A stretch of 64,000 nucleotides of DNA, taken from assembly GCF_001969815.1 (NCBI RefSeq), contig NZ_MRBK01000006.1, positions 124,001 to 188,000 of the forward strand, written 5' to 3'. Under the pieces are notes generated by a model. It saw only the letters and a list, made by a program, of their open reading frames with translations, ran no database searches and was not told where the DNA came from. Position numbers and translations under genes: made by a program. Position 1 is the stretch's first letter; every line of letters starts with the position of its first letter. Below, in pieces: positions 49,702 through 58,971 of the stretch. The stretch comes from Bacillus swezeyi (GTDB lineage Bacteria > Bacillota > Bacilli > Bacillales > Bacillaceae).

Positions 49702-50178
49702 TTGACCATACAGACAACCACCGGTGAAAAAATGATCGTATTCAAAGTGAATCATAAAGAGTATGCCATATCTGTTTCAGAAGTCATGTCCATTGAAAAA
49801 TGGCAGCATCCTACAAGGGTGCCCGGAGTCGAACCATATATCTGCGGCGTCATTAATTTAAGAGGTGTTGTCACACCTGTCATCGATTTGAGAAAGCGGA
49901 TTGAGGCGCCGGGAGACACAATTACGGATGAAACAAGAATCATCATCATCACCCATCAGGACATTGAAGTCGGCTGGGTGGTAGATGAGGCGAACGACGT
50001 CATCACCGTCGAAGAAGAGGAGATTGAATCGGCTCCTGAAACGGTTGGGAAAGACGGCAGACAATGGATTAAAGGCATTGTAAAACAGGGCTCCAGACTA
50101 CTCAACCTGATCGACTCTGAAGCTGTTTTAAATAGGAAGTCAAGCCTTGTTGCAGCTTCCGAAAGTGCTAAGAAATAA
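49702..50178 (+). CDS. cheW: chemotaxis coupling protein CheW
   Basis: Couples CheA to receptors. 158 residues from TTG 49702, nine bases after SD AAAGGAGAG; the in-frame ATG 49732 has no SD. CheW SH3-like fold with YAISVSEVMSIEKW and the receptor-contact motif YICGVINLRGVVTPVIDL. Homologous to CheA P5. Confidence 0.97.
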   Translation: MTIQTTTGEKMIVFKVNHKEYAISVSEVMSIEKWQHPTRVPGVEPYICGVINLRGVVTPVIDLRKRIEAPGDTITDETRIIIITHQDIEVGWVVDEANDVITVEEEEIESAPETVGKDGRQWIKGIVKQGSRLLNLIDSEAVLNRKSSLVAASESAKK

Positions 50179-50189
50179 GGAGCCTCGAG

Positions 50190-50819
50190 ATGAGCATTTT
50201 TAACGGAATTAAAGAAGAGCATCTTGATATTTTAAGGGAAGTCGGCAATATAGGAGCGGGCCATTCCGCTTCTGCCTTGGCAAATTTGTTGAACAGAAAA
50301 ATCGAAATGGAAGTGCCGTTTGTCAAGCTCATGTCGTTTGATGAGCTCGTCAACCTTTTCGGCGGTGCAGACCTTCCCGTCGCCAGCATCTTTCTGCGTA
50401 TGGAAGGGGATTTTCCGGGCTCGATGTTCGTTATTATGCCTTTTTCAGAGGCTGAACAATTGATCAGAGAGCTTGTCTGCAACCCCGAATTTGAAATCGA
50501 AAGCATGACCCCTGACGATATAGGGGCCTCCGCCCTGCACGAGCTGGGGAATATAATGGCTGGCTCATATTTGACCGCGTTAGCTGATTTGACAAACCGG
50601 CAAATGTACCCGAGCGTCCCGGAACTGACGCTCGATATGTTTGGAGCTGTCATCAGCGAGGGGCTGATCGAGCTCAGCCAAGTCGGAGACCAGGTCATCG
50701 TCATTGACAACTCGATTTTTGATGAAGAGCACAACCGGAAGGTAAAAGCGCATTTATTCCTTTTGCCCGACTACGATTCTTTTGAAAAGCTCTTTCATTC
50801 ATTGGGTGCTGCACTATGA
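50190..50819 (+). CDS. cheC: CheY-P phosphatase CheC
   Basis: 209-residue phosphatase; binds CheD, and its activity rises when CheD is bound. Two active-site motifs, ILREVGNIGAG and ALHELGNIMAG, are placed as in FliY. SD AAGGAG. ATGA overlap with cheD. Confidence 0.97.
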   Translation: MSIFNGIKEEHLDILREVGNIGAGHSASALANLLNRKIEMEVPFVKLMSFDELVNLFGGADLPVASIFLRMEGDFPGSMFVIMPFSEAEQLIRELVCNPEFEIESMTPDDIGASALHELGNIMAGSYLTALADLTNRQMYPSVPELTLDMFGAVISEGLIELSQVGDQVIVIDNSIFDEEHNRKVKAHLFLLPDYDSFEKLFHSLGAAL

Positions 50820-51322
50820 AAATCATAGAAAAAGAGACATCTGTTGTCAGAGTCGGCATTGCCGATGTAAAAATAGTCCGTACTCCCGATCGAATCCGAA
50901 CATCAGGACTCGGTTCTTGCGTTGGGCTTGTGCTTTATGATCTGGAAGCAAAAACGGCAGGGCTCGTCCATGTCATGCTTCCCGATTCTTCCCTTTCAAA
51001 GACGCCGGATATCAATCTGGCAAAATACGCAGACACCGCTGTGGCGGCAACGGTCAACATGCTGCTTGAAGCAGGCTGCCGAAAATTCGCCTTGAAAGCG
51101 AAAATGGCCGGGGGAGCCGAAATGTTTAAGTTTAAGATGACAAATGATTTGATGAAAGTCGGGCCAAGAAATGTGCTTGCGATTAAAAAACATCTATCTC
51201 TCTTGAATATTCCGATTGTAAGCGAGGATACAGGCGGAAACAGCGGAAGGACCATCGAGTTTGATCCGCAATCAGCTGAGCTTGTCATCCGGACAGTTAA
51301 ACAAGGTGTAACAACGATTTAA
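50816..51322 (+). CDS. cheD: chemoreceptor glutamine deamidase CheD
   Basis: Deamidates receptors and forms a complex with CheC in a feedback loop. 168 residues. Catalytic Cys35 in GLGSCVGL and His52 in GLVHVMLPDS. Overlaps the cheC stop. SigD follows after 22 bases. Confidence 0.97.
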   Translation: MKIIEKETSVVRVGIADVKIVRTPDRIRTSGLGSCVGLVLYDLEAKTAGLVHVMLPDSSLSKTPDINLAKYADTAVAATVNMLLEAGCRKFALKAKMAGGAEMFKFKMTNDLMKVGPRNVLAIKKHLSLLNIPIVSEDTGGNSGRTIEFDPQSAELVIRTVKQGVTTI

Positions 51323-51344
51323 TATGCAATTTAGGGGGATAAAG

Positions 51345-52109
51345 ATGCAATCCTTGAACTATGAAGATCAGATGCTTTGGTCGCGATGGAAAGAATGGAA
51401 AGATCCTCAGGCTGGCGATGATTTAATCCGCCGCTATATGCCGCTTGTCACATATCATGTCGGCCGGATAGCCGTCGGCTTGCCCAAGTCCGTTCACAAA
51501 GATGATTTGGTAAGCCTCGGCATGCTGGGTTTGTACGATGCCCTTGAAAAATTTGATCCGGGAAGGGATTTGAAGTTTGATACATACGCTTCATTCAGAA
51601 TCAGAGGCGCTATTATCGACGGCCTTCGAAAAGAAGATTGGCTTCCGAGAACATCCCGGGAAAAAACAAAAAAAGTCGAAGCTGCGATTGAAAAGCTTGA
51701 ACAGCGCTATTTAAGAAATGTATCGCCGAGCGAAATCGCAGAGGAATTGGGAATGACGGAGCAAGACGTCGTGACGACAATTAATGAAGGTTTTTTTGCA
51801 AACCTCCTTTCAATTGATGAAAAGCTTCACGACCATGAAGACGGTGAGAATGTCCAAGTGATGATAAGGGATGACAAAACGACCACACCTGAAGAAAAAA
51901 TGCTCAAAGACGAGCTGATTTCCCAGCTTGCCGAAAAAATAAATGAGCTTTCCGAAAAAGAACAGCTTGTTATCAGCTTATTTTATAAAGAAGAGCTGAC
52001 GCTGACGGAAATCGGCCAGGTTCTGAACTTATCGACCTCGCGCATTTCCCAGATTCACTCCAAGGCGCTTTTTAAATTGAAGCATCTTCTTGATAAAGTG
52101 GTACAATAA
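51345..52109 (+). CDS. sigD: RNA polymerase sigma factor SigD (FliA family)
   Basis: Sigma-28 factor for late flagellar, autolysin and chemoreceptor genes. 254 residues from the ATG at 51345 (SD AGGGGGAT); an in-frame ATG at 51324 precedes the SD. Region 2 contains FDTYASFRIRGAIIDGLR; region 4 helix-turn-helix is LTLTEIGQVLNLSTSRISQI. Its position far from the promoter makes its level depend on operon readthrough, which underlies motile/non-motile switching in B. subtilis. Activity is restrained by FlgM, encoded elsewhere. A strong terminator follows. Confidence 0.99.
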   Translation: MQSLNYEDQMLWSRWKEWKDPQAGDDLIRRYMPLVTYHVGRIAVGLPKSVHKDDLVSLGMLGLYDALEKFDPGRDLKFDTYASFRIRGAIIDGLRKEDWLPRTSREKTKKVEAAIEKLEQRYLRNVSPSEIAEELGMTEQDVVTTINEGFFANLLSIDEKLHDHEDGENVQVMIRDDKTTTPEEKMLKDELISQLAEKINELSEKEQLVISLFYKEELTLTEIGQVLNLSTSRISQIHSKALFKLKHLLDKVVQ

Positions 52110-52116
52110 TATGTAA

Positions 52117-52146
52117 GCTGCTGGCTTTTCGCCGGCAGCATTTTTT
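52117..52146 (+). terminator. strong intrinsic terminator between sigD and swrB
   Basis: 9-bp GC-rich stem (52117-52125 with 52131-52139, one G-U), TTTTC loop, TTTTTT tail. It would end most fla/che transcripts before swrB. Confidence 0.92.
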
Positions 52147-52212
52147 AGGCTGTTTTCAGGGAACATCTTTTGAAAAGACATTTTAAAAATTCATGGTTAG
52201 CGAGTGAAAAAT

Positions 52213-52737
52213 ATGTCAACAATATTATGGCTTGTGAGCTTTACGCTCCACGGTATACTGATCTATTTTGTCATCATTCTGAATGCGAGGCTCAGCGCTT
52301 TTAAGGCCGCAGAGAAAGAGCAAAAACAGCTTCTGGAAGAAACCGAGAATACATTGACCGCATTTCTGATGGAGCTGAAAGACGAAAATGAAAAACTCGT
52401 CAGGGAGTTTCAGCAGGATGCCGAACGCGAGCCTCAAAAAGAAAAACATCAGACCCATCAGTCGGAGACTCCTGCCGAATCCGGCTCCGTCTTCCCTGAA
52501 ACGGAAGAAACCGCCGGCCTGCCGCTTCATATTGAATCGATGATCGATGAAGTTGAAAGAAAAGAGGATGAGCTTCATCAGCAGGAACATGAAGACTCCG
52601 CCTCGTTTGAAGAAAAAGCTTCGGCTTTATATGAAGAGGGCCTTTCTCCTGAAGACATTGCAAGACAATTAAAAACCGGCAAAACAGAGGTTGAGCTTTT
52701 CTTAAAATTTCGCGGAAAGATGAAAAACGATTCTTGA
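52213..52737 (+). CDS. swrB: swarming motility protein SwrB (YlxL)
   Basis: Membrane protein that promotes flagellar export activation (FliPQR/FliG) and swarming in B. subtilis. 174 residues from the ATG at 52213, or 177 from GTG 52204; both SDs are weak. N-terminal membrane segment (about 3-22), coiled coil (about 30-75), acidic low-complexity linker, and a C-terminal helix-turn-helix-like FEEKASALYEEGLSPEDIAR. Lies after a strong terminator and has no clear promoter of its own. The rpsB promoter overlaps its stop codon. Confidence 0.9.
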   Translation: MSTILWLVSFTLHGILIYFVIILNARLSAFKAAEKEQKQLLEETENTLTAFLMELKDENEKLVREFQQDAEREPQKEKHQTHQSETPAESGSVFPETEETAGLPLHIESMIDEVERKEDELHQQEHEDSASFEEKASALYEEGLSPEDIARQLKTGKTEVELFLKFRGKMKNDS

Positions 52738-52762
52738 TTGTCGGGAAAGCTTATGGTATATT
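52734..52762 (+). promoter_or_regulatory. sigma-A promoter for rpsB-tsf
   Basis: -35 TTGATT (52734-52739), 17-base spacer, extended -10 TGG-TATATT (-10 at 52757-52762). It overlaps the stop codon of swrB. Confidence 0.8.
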
Positions 52763-52769
52763 AATTCTT

Positions 52770-52870
52770 GGTGTTAATTACACACGCTTAACGATTTATG
52801 CAAGCGGTGCTGTGCGAGGCTCGTGCAGTCCTGCATAAAAATGACCTAAGCGGAGGAAAAAAACCATTAT
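52770..52870 (+). promoter_or_regulatory. structured rpsB leader (S2-leader-like element)
   Basis: About 125-base 5' leader with an 8-bp closing stem (TTTATGCA 52795-52802 with TGCATAAA 52832-52839), an inner imperfect stem around 52810-52829, and a possible long-range pairing CGCTT/AAGCG (52785 and 52803). Position and GC-rich folding fit a ribosomal protein S2 autoregulatory leader. No exact match to a family model could be tested. Confidence 0.6.
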
Positions 52871-52885
52871 ATTAGGAGGAAATAA

Positions 52886-53629
<744 letters not shown>

Positions 53630-53636
53630 CCTGATC

Positions 53637-53679
53637 AAAAGGTGATAAGGGGGAACTGCCTTTTATCACCTTTTTTTTC
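53637..53679 (+). terminator. intrinsic terminator after rpsB
   Basis: Perfect 12-bp stem (53637-53648 with 53663-53674), 14-base loop, run of eight Ts. It may set the S2 to EF-Ts ratio by partial readthrough, since no separate promoter for tsf was recognised. Confidence 0.93.
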
Positions 53680-53729
53680 ACCAGATAAAAACTTACATAT
53701 TTTGTTTGGATTATAAGGAGGAAATCAAA

Positions 53730-54611
53730 ATGGCAATTAGTGCACAAATGGTAAAAGAGCTTCGCCAAAAAACCGGGGCGGGCATGATGGACTGCAAGAA
53801 AGCGTTAACTGAAACTGACGGAAACATGGAAAAAGCAATCGAGCTTCTAAGAGAAAAAGGCATTGCAAAAGCTGCTAAAAAAGCTGACCGCATCGCTGCT
53901 GAAGGATTGACTTTAATTAAAACTGACGGCAACGCAGGCGTCATTTTAGAAGTGAACTCTGAAACGGACTTCGTTGCAAAAAACGAAGGGTTTAAAGAGC
54001 TTTTAAACGACTTGGCTGAACATATTCTTGCCGAAAGACCGGAAAGCGTTGAAGCCGCTCTTGAGCAAAAAATGGCAAACGGTTCAACTGTTGAAGAATA
54101 TATCACTAGCGCTGTTGCTAAAATCGGAGAAAAAATCACGCTTCGCCGCTTCGCTGTCTTGACAAAAGGCGATGACGCTGCATTTGGCTCATACCTGCAT
54201 ATGGGCGGGCGCATCGGCGTACTTACTGTGCTAAACGGTACAACTGATGAAGAAACAGCAAGAGACATCGCAATGCACGTTGCAGCTGTCAACCCTCGCT
54301 TCATTTCCCGTGATCAAGTGTCTGAGGAAGAAGCGAACCGTGAGCGCGAAATTCTGACTCAGCAGGCGCTTCAAGAAGGAAAGCCTGAAAACATCGTGGC
54401 TAAAATGGTTGAAGGCCGTCTGAACAAATATTTCGAAGAAATCTGCCTGCTTGATCAAGCATTCGTTAAAAACCCGGATGAAAAAGTGAAGCAAGTCGTT
54501 GCTGCGAAAAACGCGACAGTTGAAACATTTATCCGCTACGAAGTTGGAGAAGGAATCGAAAAACGCCAAGAAAACTTTGCTGAAGAAGTTATGAACCAAG
54601 TGAAAAAATAA
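53730..54611 (+). CDS. tsf: translation elongation factor Ts
   Basis: Guanine-nucleotide exchange factor for EF-Tu. 293 residues from the ATG at 53730 (SD AAGGAGG), equal to B. subtilis; TTG 53706 precedes the SD. N-terminal UBA domain includes [16 protein letters not shown], then [14 protein letters not shown] of the core domain. Confidence 0.99.
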   Translation: MAISAQMVKELRQKTGAGMMDCKKALTETDGNMEKAIELLREKGIAKAAKKADRIAAEGLTLIKTDGNAGVILEVNSETDFVAKNEGFKELLNDLAEHILAERPESVEAALEQKMANGSTVEEYITSAVAKIGEKITLRRFAVLTKGDDAAFGSYLHMGGRIGVLTVLNGTTDEETARDIAMHVAAVNPRFISRDQVSEEEANREREILTQQALQEGKPENIVAKMVEGRLNKYFEEICLLDQAFVKNPDEKVKQVVAAKNATVETFIRYEVGEGIEKRQENFAEEVMNQVKK

Positions 54612-54613
54612 GA

Positions 54614-54690
54614 TTGAAAAGCCGCTTGCTGAAAACACGGCAGGATCTTTTCAAGGAAAATAGGGGACACAATTTGTGTCCCTATTTTTA
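54614..54690 (+). terminator. tandem hairpins between tsf and pyrH
   Basis: First hairpin: TTGAAAAG (54614-54621) with CTTTTCAA (54647-54654), plus an inner GCCG/CGGC pairing. Second hairpin: a near-perfect stem at about 54659-54685 (GGGACACAA / TTGTGTCCC type) followed by TATTTTTAAAA, an intrinsic terminator. Together they isolate rpsB-tsf from pyrH. Confidence 0.88.
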
Positions 54691-54696
54691 AAACAG

Positions 54697-54727
54697 TTTA
54701 CAAACCTTTTTTTCTCTTGCATAATAA
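54697..54727 (+). promoter_or_regulatory. candidate sigma-A promoter for pyrH
   Basis: -35 TTTACA (54697-54702), then CATAAT (54720-54725) at 17 bases or ATAATA at 18 with a TGC extended element. It lies directly after the terminator and 30 bases before pyrH. Confidence 0.55.
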
Positions 54728-54757
54728 ATAACGGCAAGCATGCACTTGGAGGTTATT

Positions 54758-55480
54758 ATGGAAAAACCAAAGTATAATCGTATCGTATTAAAGCTTAGCG
54801 GAGAAGCGCTTGCGGGCGAACAGGGCAACGGCATCAACCCGACCGTGATCCAGTCCATCGCCAAGCAGGTGAAAGAAATTGCCGAGCTTGATGTTGAAGT
54901 GGCAGTTGTCGTCGGAGGCGGCAACCTGTGGCGCGGAAAGACAGGCAGTGATCTGGGAATGGACCGCGCGACAGCGGACTACATGGGAATGCTTGCAACG
55001 GTCATGAATTCCCTTGCCCTTCAGGACAGCCTTGAAACACTCGGAATTCAGTCAAGAGTTCAGACATCGATTGAAATGCGGCAGGTCGCTGAGCCATACA
55101 TAAGAAGAAAAGCGATTCGCCACCTTGAAAAAAAGCGCGTCGTCATCTTCGCTGCCGGTACAGGCAATCCATATTTCTCAACGGACACGACAGCAGCGCT
55201 CAGAGCGGCTGAAATTGAGGCCGATGTCATCTTAATGGCCAAAAATAATGTCGACGGTGTATACAATGCCGATCCTAGAACGGACGAAAATGCCGTAAAA
55301 TATGAAAAATTGTCTTATCTCGACGTATTAAAAGACGGTTTGGCCGTCATGGACTCAACCGCTTCATCTCTATGCATGGATAACGACATCCCGCTGATCG
55401 TCTTTTCCATCATGGAAGAAGGAAACATTAAAAGAGCCGTTATCGGCGAACCAATCGGAACAATTGTAAGGGGGAAATAA
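54758..55480 (+). CDS. pyrH: UMP kinase
   Basis: Phosphorylates UMP in pyrimidine nucleotide synthesis; allosterically activated by GTP and inhibited by UTP. 240 residues from the ATG at 54758 (SD GGAGGT); ATG 54740 precedes the SD. Amino-acid-kinase fold with [24 protein letters not shown] and [13 protein letters not shown]. frr follows after one base. Confidence 0.99.
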   Translation: MEKPKYNRIVLKLSGEALAGEQGNGINPTVIQSIAKQVKEIAELDVEVAVVVGGGNLWRGKTGSDLGMDRATADYMGMLATVMNSLALQDSLETLGIQSRVQTSIEMRQVAEPYIRRKAIRHLEKKRVVIFAAGTGNPYFSTDTTAALRAAEIEADVILMAKNNVDGVYNADPRTDENAVKYEKLSYLDVLKDGLAVMDSTASSLCMDNDIPLIVFSIMEEGNIKRAVIGEPIGTIVRGK

Positions 55481-55481
55481 C

Positions 55482-56039
55482 GTGTCAAATCAAGTGATGA
55501 ATGAAACAAAAGAACGGATGGAAAAAGCGGCATCCGCGTATCAGCGCGAATTGGCCACCGTCCGTGCAGGACGTGCGAATCCATCGCTCTTGGATAAAGT
55601 AACAGTTGAATACTACGGAGCGCAGACGCCATTGAATCAGCTTACGTCCATCAACGTACCTGAAGCGCGCATGCTCGTCATCACACCCTATGATAAAACA
55701 GCACTCGGAGACATCGAAAAAGCGATTCAAAAAGCCGATTTAGGCGTCACTCCGACAAACGACGGAAGCATTATCCGGATTACCATTCCTCCATTAACAG
55801 AGGAGCGGAGAAAAGAGCTTGTCAAGCTTGTGAAAAAATACTCTGAAGAAGCTAAAGTAGCTGTCCGCAACATCCGCCGCGATGCAAACGACGACCTGAA
55901 AAAATTAGAGAAAAATGGTGAAATGACTGAGGATGAATTGCGCTCTTCAACGGAAGACGTGCAAAAGCTGACAGATGAATATGTGTCAAAAATTGATGAG
56001 ATCACAAAAGATAAAGAGAAAGAAATCATGGAAGTTTAA
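55482..56039 (+). CDS. frr: ribosome recycling factor
   Basis: Splits post-termination ribosomes with EF-G. 185 residues from GTG 55482 (SD AGGGGGA), as in B. subtilis. Three-helix bundle; signature [20 protein letters not shown]. Coupled to pyrH by spacing. Confidence 0.98.
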   Translation: MSNQVMNETKERMEKAASAYQRELATVRAGRANPSLLDKVTVEYYGAQTPLNQLTSINVPEARMLVITPYDKTALGDIEKAIQKADLGVTPTNDGSIIRITIPPLTEERRKELVKLVKKYSEEAKVAVRNIRRDANDDLKKLEKNGEMTEDELRSSTEDVQKLTDEYVSKIDEITKDKEKEIMEV

Positions 56040-56072
56040 TGAAAAACTCTGTACAATAGATAATAGTGAAAA

Positions 56073-56102
56073 GACCCTCTCATGTTTACAGGGGGTTTTT
56101 TT
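56073..56102 (+). terminator. intrinsic terminator after frr
   Basis: Short stem (ACCCTC with GGGGGT, one G-U), loop of about eleven bases, run of seven to eight Ts. Confidence 0.8.
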
Positions 56103-56168
56103 GTTAATACTGTTGTTATCTAGCGGGATATAACAGGAAAGCAACCTTTTGGGTGATGGAGGAATCTC

Positions 56169-56951
56169 ATGCTCAATATACTCAAAAATTGGAAGAATCA
56201 GCATTCAGCGGCTTCCAACATGGAAAGTTACACAAAAGAAAATATTTTAAAGGGAAAAATTCCTGAACATATCGCCATTATCATGGATGGAAACGGCCGT
56301 TGGGCAAAAAAACGTGCGATGCCCCGCATTGCGGGTCATCATGAAGGTATGAAGGTGGTCAGAGCGACAACAAAGCTTGCAAATGAACTGGGTGTCAAAG
56401 CATTGACTTTGTACGCTTTCTCTACTGAAAATTGGAAACGGCCAAAGCTTGAGGTTGATTTTCTGATGAAGCTGCCTGAAGAGTTTCTCAACACGTATCT
56501 GCCTGAACTGATTGAAGAGAATGTTCAGGTGCGCATTACCGGTGATAAGGAAGGCCTGCCTCCCCACACGATCCGCGCGGTTGAAAAAGCCATCCGCGAT
56601 ACGGAAAACAATGACGGACTTATTCTTAATTTTGCATTGAACTATGGGGGACGTGCAGAAATCGCCAGAGCTGCAAAGAAAATTGCCGAAGAAGCAAAAA
56701 ATGGCGCATTAAATATTGAAGAGATCGATGAAAAGCTTTTTTCTGATTATTTAATGACAGAAACTTTGCAGGACCCCGATTTGCTGATTCGAACAAGCGG
56801 TGAGATCAGACTGAGCAATTTTATGCTTTGGCAGCTTGCCTACAGTGAATTTTTATTTACTGATGTATTATGGCCTGATTTTAAAGAGGTTCATTTTCTT
56901 CAGGCCATCGGAGAATATCAGCGTCGCGGGAGAAGGTTTGGCGGAATTTAG
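56169..56951 (+). CDS. uppS: undecaprenyl pyrophosphate synthase
   Basis: cis-Prenyltransferase making the C55 lipid carrier of cell-wall synthesis. 260 residues, as in B. subtilis. IMDGNGRWAKKR with catalytic Asp40, and the C-terminal RTSGEIRLSNFMLWQ that binds isopentenyl pyrophosphate. SD TGGAGG. cdsA, dxr and rasP follow closely in one direction. Confidence 0.99.
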   Translation: MLNILKNWKNQHSAASNMESYTKENILKGKIPEHIAIIMDGNGRWAKKRAMPRIAGHHEGMKVVRATTKLANELGVKALTLYAFSTENWKRPKLEVDFLMKLPEEFLNTYLPELIEENVQVRITGDKEGLPPHTIRAVEKAIRDTENNDGLILNFALNYGGRAEIARAAKKIAEEAKNGALNIEEIDEKLFSDYLMTETLQDPDLLIRTSGEIRLSNFMLWQLAYSEFLFTDVLWPDFKEVHFLQAIGEYQRRGRRFGGI

Positions 56952-56963
56952 AGGATGGTGCAG

Positions 56964-57767
56964 ATGAAACAGAGAATATTGACGGGTGTTATAGCGGCAG
57001 CGATTTTTTTACCGCTCGTAATTTTAGGCGAGCTGCCGTTCACCGTACTGGTCTATGCAATGGGCATACTCGCTCTTTTTGAACTTTTAAGAATGAAAGG
57101 CATGAAGCTTTTAAGCGTTCCGGGCGTCATAAGCCTCTTGCTTTTAGGGATTTTGCTATATCCGAACCAGCTTGGCGAAGCCGTGAATCTGGGCATTTCC
57201 AAAGGAGAGACCGTGTTTTTGGCAGTTCTTCTCCTTTTGGCCTTTACGGTACTCAGCAAAAACTCATTTTCTTTTGATGAGGCGGCGTTTGTTACATTGG
57301 CTGCAATCTATATCGGATTTGGCTTTTATTATTTTATCGAAATCAGAAACATCGGCCTCAGCTATGTCTTTTTTGCCATCGGGGTCGTCTGGTCGACAGA
57401 TTCCGGCGCTTATTTTATCGGGAAGGCATTTGGAAAACGAAAGCTCTGGCCTGAAATCAGCCCCAACAAAACAGTCGAAGGTTTTTGGGGCGGGATTTTG
57501 ACAGCGGTCATTTTTTCGGCCATCTATCAGGCCGCCACAGGTTTTCCGCACGCCTATCTGTTTGTACTGCTGATTACCGTGCTGCTGTCGATCGTCGGAC
57601 AGATCGGCGATTTGGCGGAATCAGCGTTTAAGCGGCATTACCAAGTAAAGGACTCGGGCCGGATCCTCCCCGGGCACGGCGGGATGCTGGACCGCTTTGA
57701 CAGCTTTTTATTTGTCATGCCAGTTTTATACTTCTTGCTTGTTCTTTTTCAGCCGTTCGGGCTATGA
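56964..57767 (+). CDS. cdsA: phosphatidate cytidylyltransferase (CDP-diglyceride synthase)
   Basis: Makes CDP-diacylglycerol from phosphatidate and CTP in the membrane. 267 residues, about seven membrane helices. The CDS signature lies near the C-terminus (KDSGRILPGHGGMLDRFDS). The ATG at 56964 has SD GGATGGTG; the ATG at 56955 directly abuts the SD-like GAGG. Starts 12 bases after uppS. Confidence 0.97.
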   Translation: MKQRILTGVIAAAIFLPLVILGELPFTVLVYAMGILALFELLRMKGMKLLSVPGVISLLLLGILLYPNQLGEAVNLGISKGETVFLAVLLLLAFTVLSKNSFSFDEAAFVTLAAIYIGFGFYYFIEIRNIGLSYVFFAIGVVWSTDSGAYFIGKAFGKRKLWPEISPNKTVEGFWGGILTAVIFSAIYQAATGFPHAYLFVLLITVLLSIVGQIGDLAESAFKRHYQVKDSGRILPGHGGMLDRFDSFLFVMPVLYFLLVLFQPFGL

Positions 57768-57813
57768 TATAGAAGTGTACTGATAGCTAGAAAGAAACAG
57801 AGGTGCGGCAATA

Positions 57814-58965
57814 TTGAAGAACATATGTCTATTGGGAGCGACAGGCTCCATCGGAGAACAGACGCTTGAAGTGATCAAAGCGCATGGCGATCAATTTCGG
57901 CTCACAGCCATGACATTCGGCAAAAATGCGGAAAAAGCGGCTGAAATCATTGAAACATTTAAACCGCAGTATGTAGCCGTCGGAGATGAGCATACATATG
58001 AAACATTCAAACAGTATTCTTTTTCCCATTCATTCCAAACGGGAATAGGGGAGGAAGCTTTAATCGAGGCGGCCGTTATCCCCGAAGCGGATATCGTCGT
58101 CAACGCTCTTGTCGGAAGCGTCGGCCTTCTTCCGACGCTAAAGGCGATCGAGCATAAAAAAACGATTGCACTCGCAAATAAGGAAACTCTCGTAACAGCC
58201 GGTCATATAGTGAAAGAACACGCGAAAAAATATCATGTTCCAATACTGCCTGTCGACAGTGAACATTCTGCGATTTTTCAAGCTCTTCAAGGAGAAAATC
58301 CGAAACATATCAAACGGCTGATCGTGACGGCTTCCGGCGGCAGCTTCAGGGACAGAACGAGAAAAGAGCTTGAAGGCGTGACAGTGGAGGAGGCTCTCAA
58401 TCACCCGAATTGGTCGATGGGTGCAAAAATTACGATCGATTCGGCTACAATGATGAATAAAGGGCTTGAGGTTATTGAAGCGCATTGGCTTTTTGATCTG
58501 CCTTACGATCAGATTGATGTGCTGCTCCACAAAGAAAGCATCATCCATTCGATGGTTGAATTCCATGACAGAAGCGTCATCGCCCAGCTTGGCACCCCTG
58601 ATATGAGAGTGCCGATCCAATATGCGCTGAGCTATCCTGACCGCCTGCCGTTTGAGGAGGCAAAGTCCCTCGACCTCTGGGAAATCGGCCAGCTGAATTT
58701 TGCCCAAGCTGATTTTGAAAGGTTCCGCTGCTTACAATTCGCTTATGAATCAGGTAAAATAGGCGGTACAATGCCGACTGTTTTAAATGCGGCCAATGAA
58801 GAAGCCGTTGCGGCATTTTTGGCAGGCAAGATTACTTTTCTCGGAATCGAAGACATCATCGAAAAAGCTTTGGAACGTCATCAGGTCATTTTAAAGCCAA
58901 GCCTTCAGGAGATCCGTGAAGTGGACAAAGAGGCCAGAAAGTTTGCCCAAACATTACTCACATAA
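57814..58965 (+). CDS. dxr: 1-deoxy-D-xylulose 5-phosphate reductoisomerase
   Basis: Commits the MEP isoprenoid pathway, supplying IPP to UppS encoded just upstream. 383 residues from TTG 57814 (SD AGAGGTG). NADPH-binding GATGSIG (8-14). Metal and substrate residues lie in [29 protein letters not shown] and [11 protein letters not shown]. Confidence 0.98.
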   Translation: MKNICLLGATGSIGEQTLEVIKAHGDQFRLTAMTFGKNAEKAAEIIETFKPQYVAVGDEHTYETFKQYSFSHSFQTGIGEEALIEAAVIPEADIVVNALVGSVGLLPTLKAIEHKKTIALANKETLVTAGHIVKEHAKKYHVPILPVDSEHSAIFQALQGENPKHIKRLIVTASGGSFRDRTRKELEGVTVEEALNHPNWSMGAKITIDSATMMNKGLEVIEAHWLFDLPYDQIDVLLHKESIIHSMVEFHDRSVIAQLGTPDMRVPIQYALSYPDRLPFEEAKSLDLWEIGQLNFAQADFERFRCLQFAYESGKIGGTMPTVLNAANEEAVAAFLAGKITFLGIEDIIEKALERHQVILKPSLQEIREVDKEARKFAQTLLT

Positions 58966-58971
58966 GGTGGT

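Noticed and set aside
53711-54304. 197-codon - strand frame opposite tsf
   Set aside because: Shadow of a highly conserved gene with strong codon bias; no start signal.
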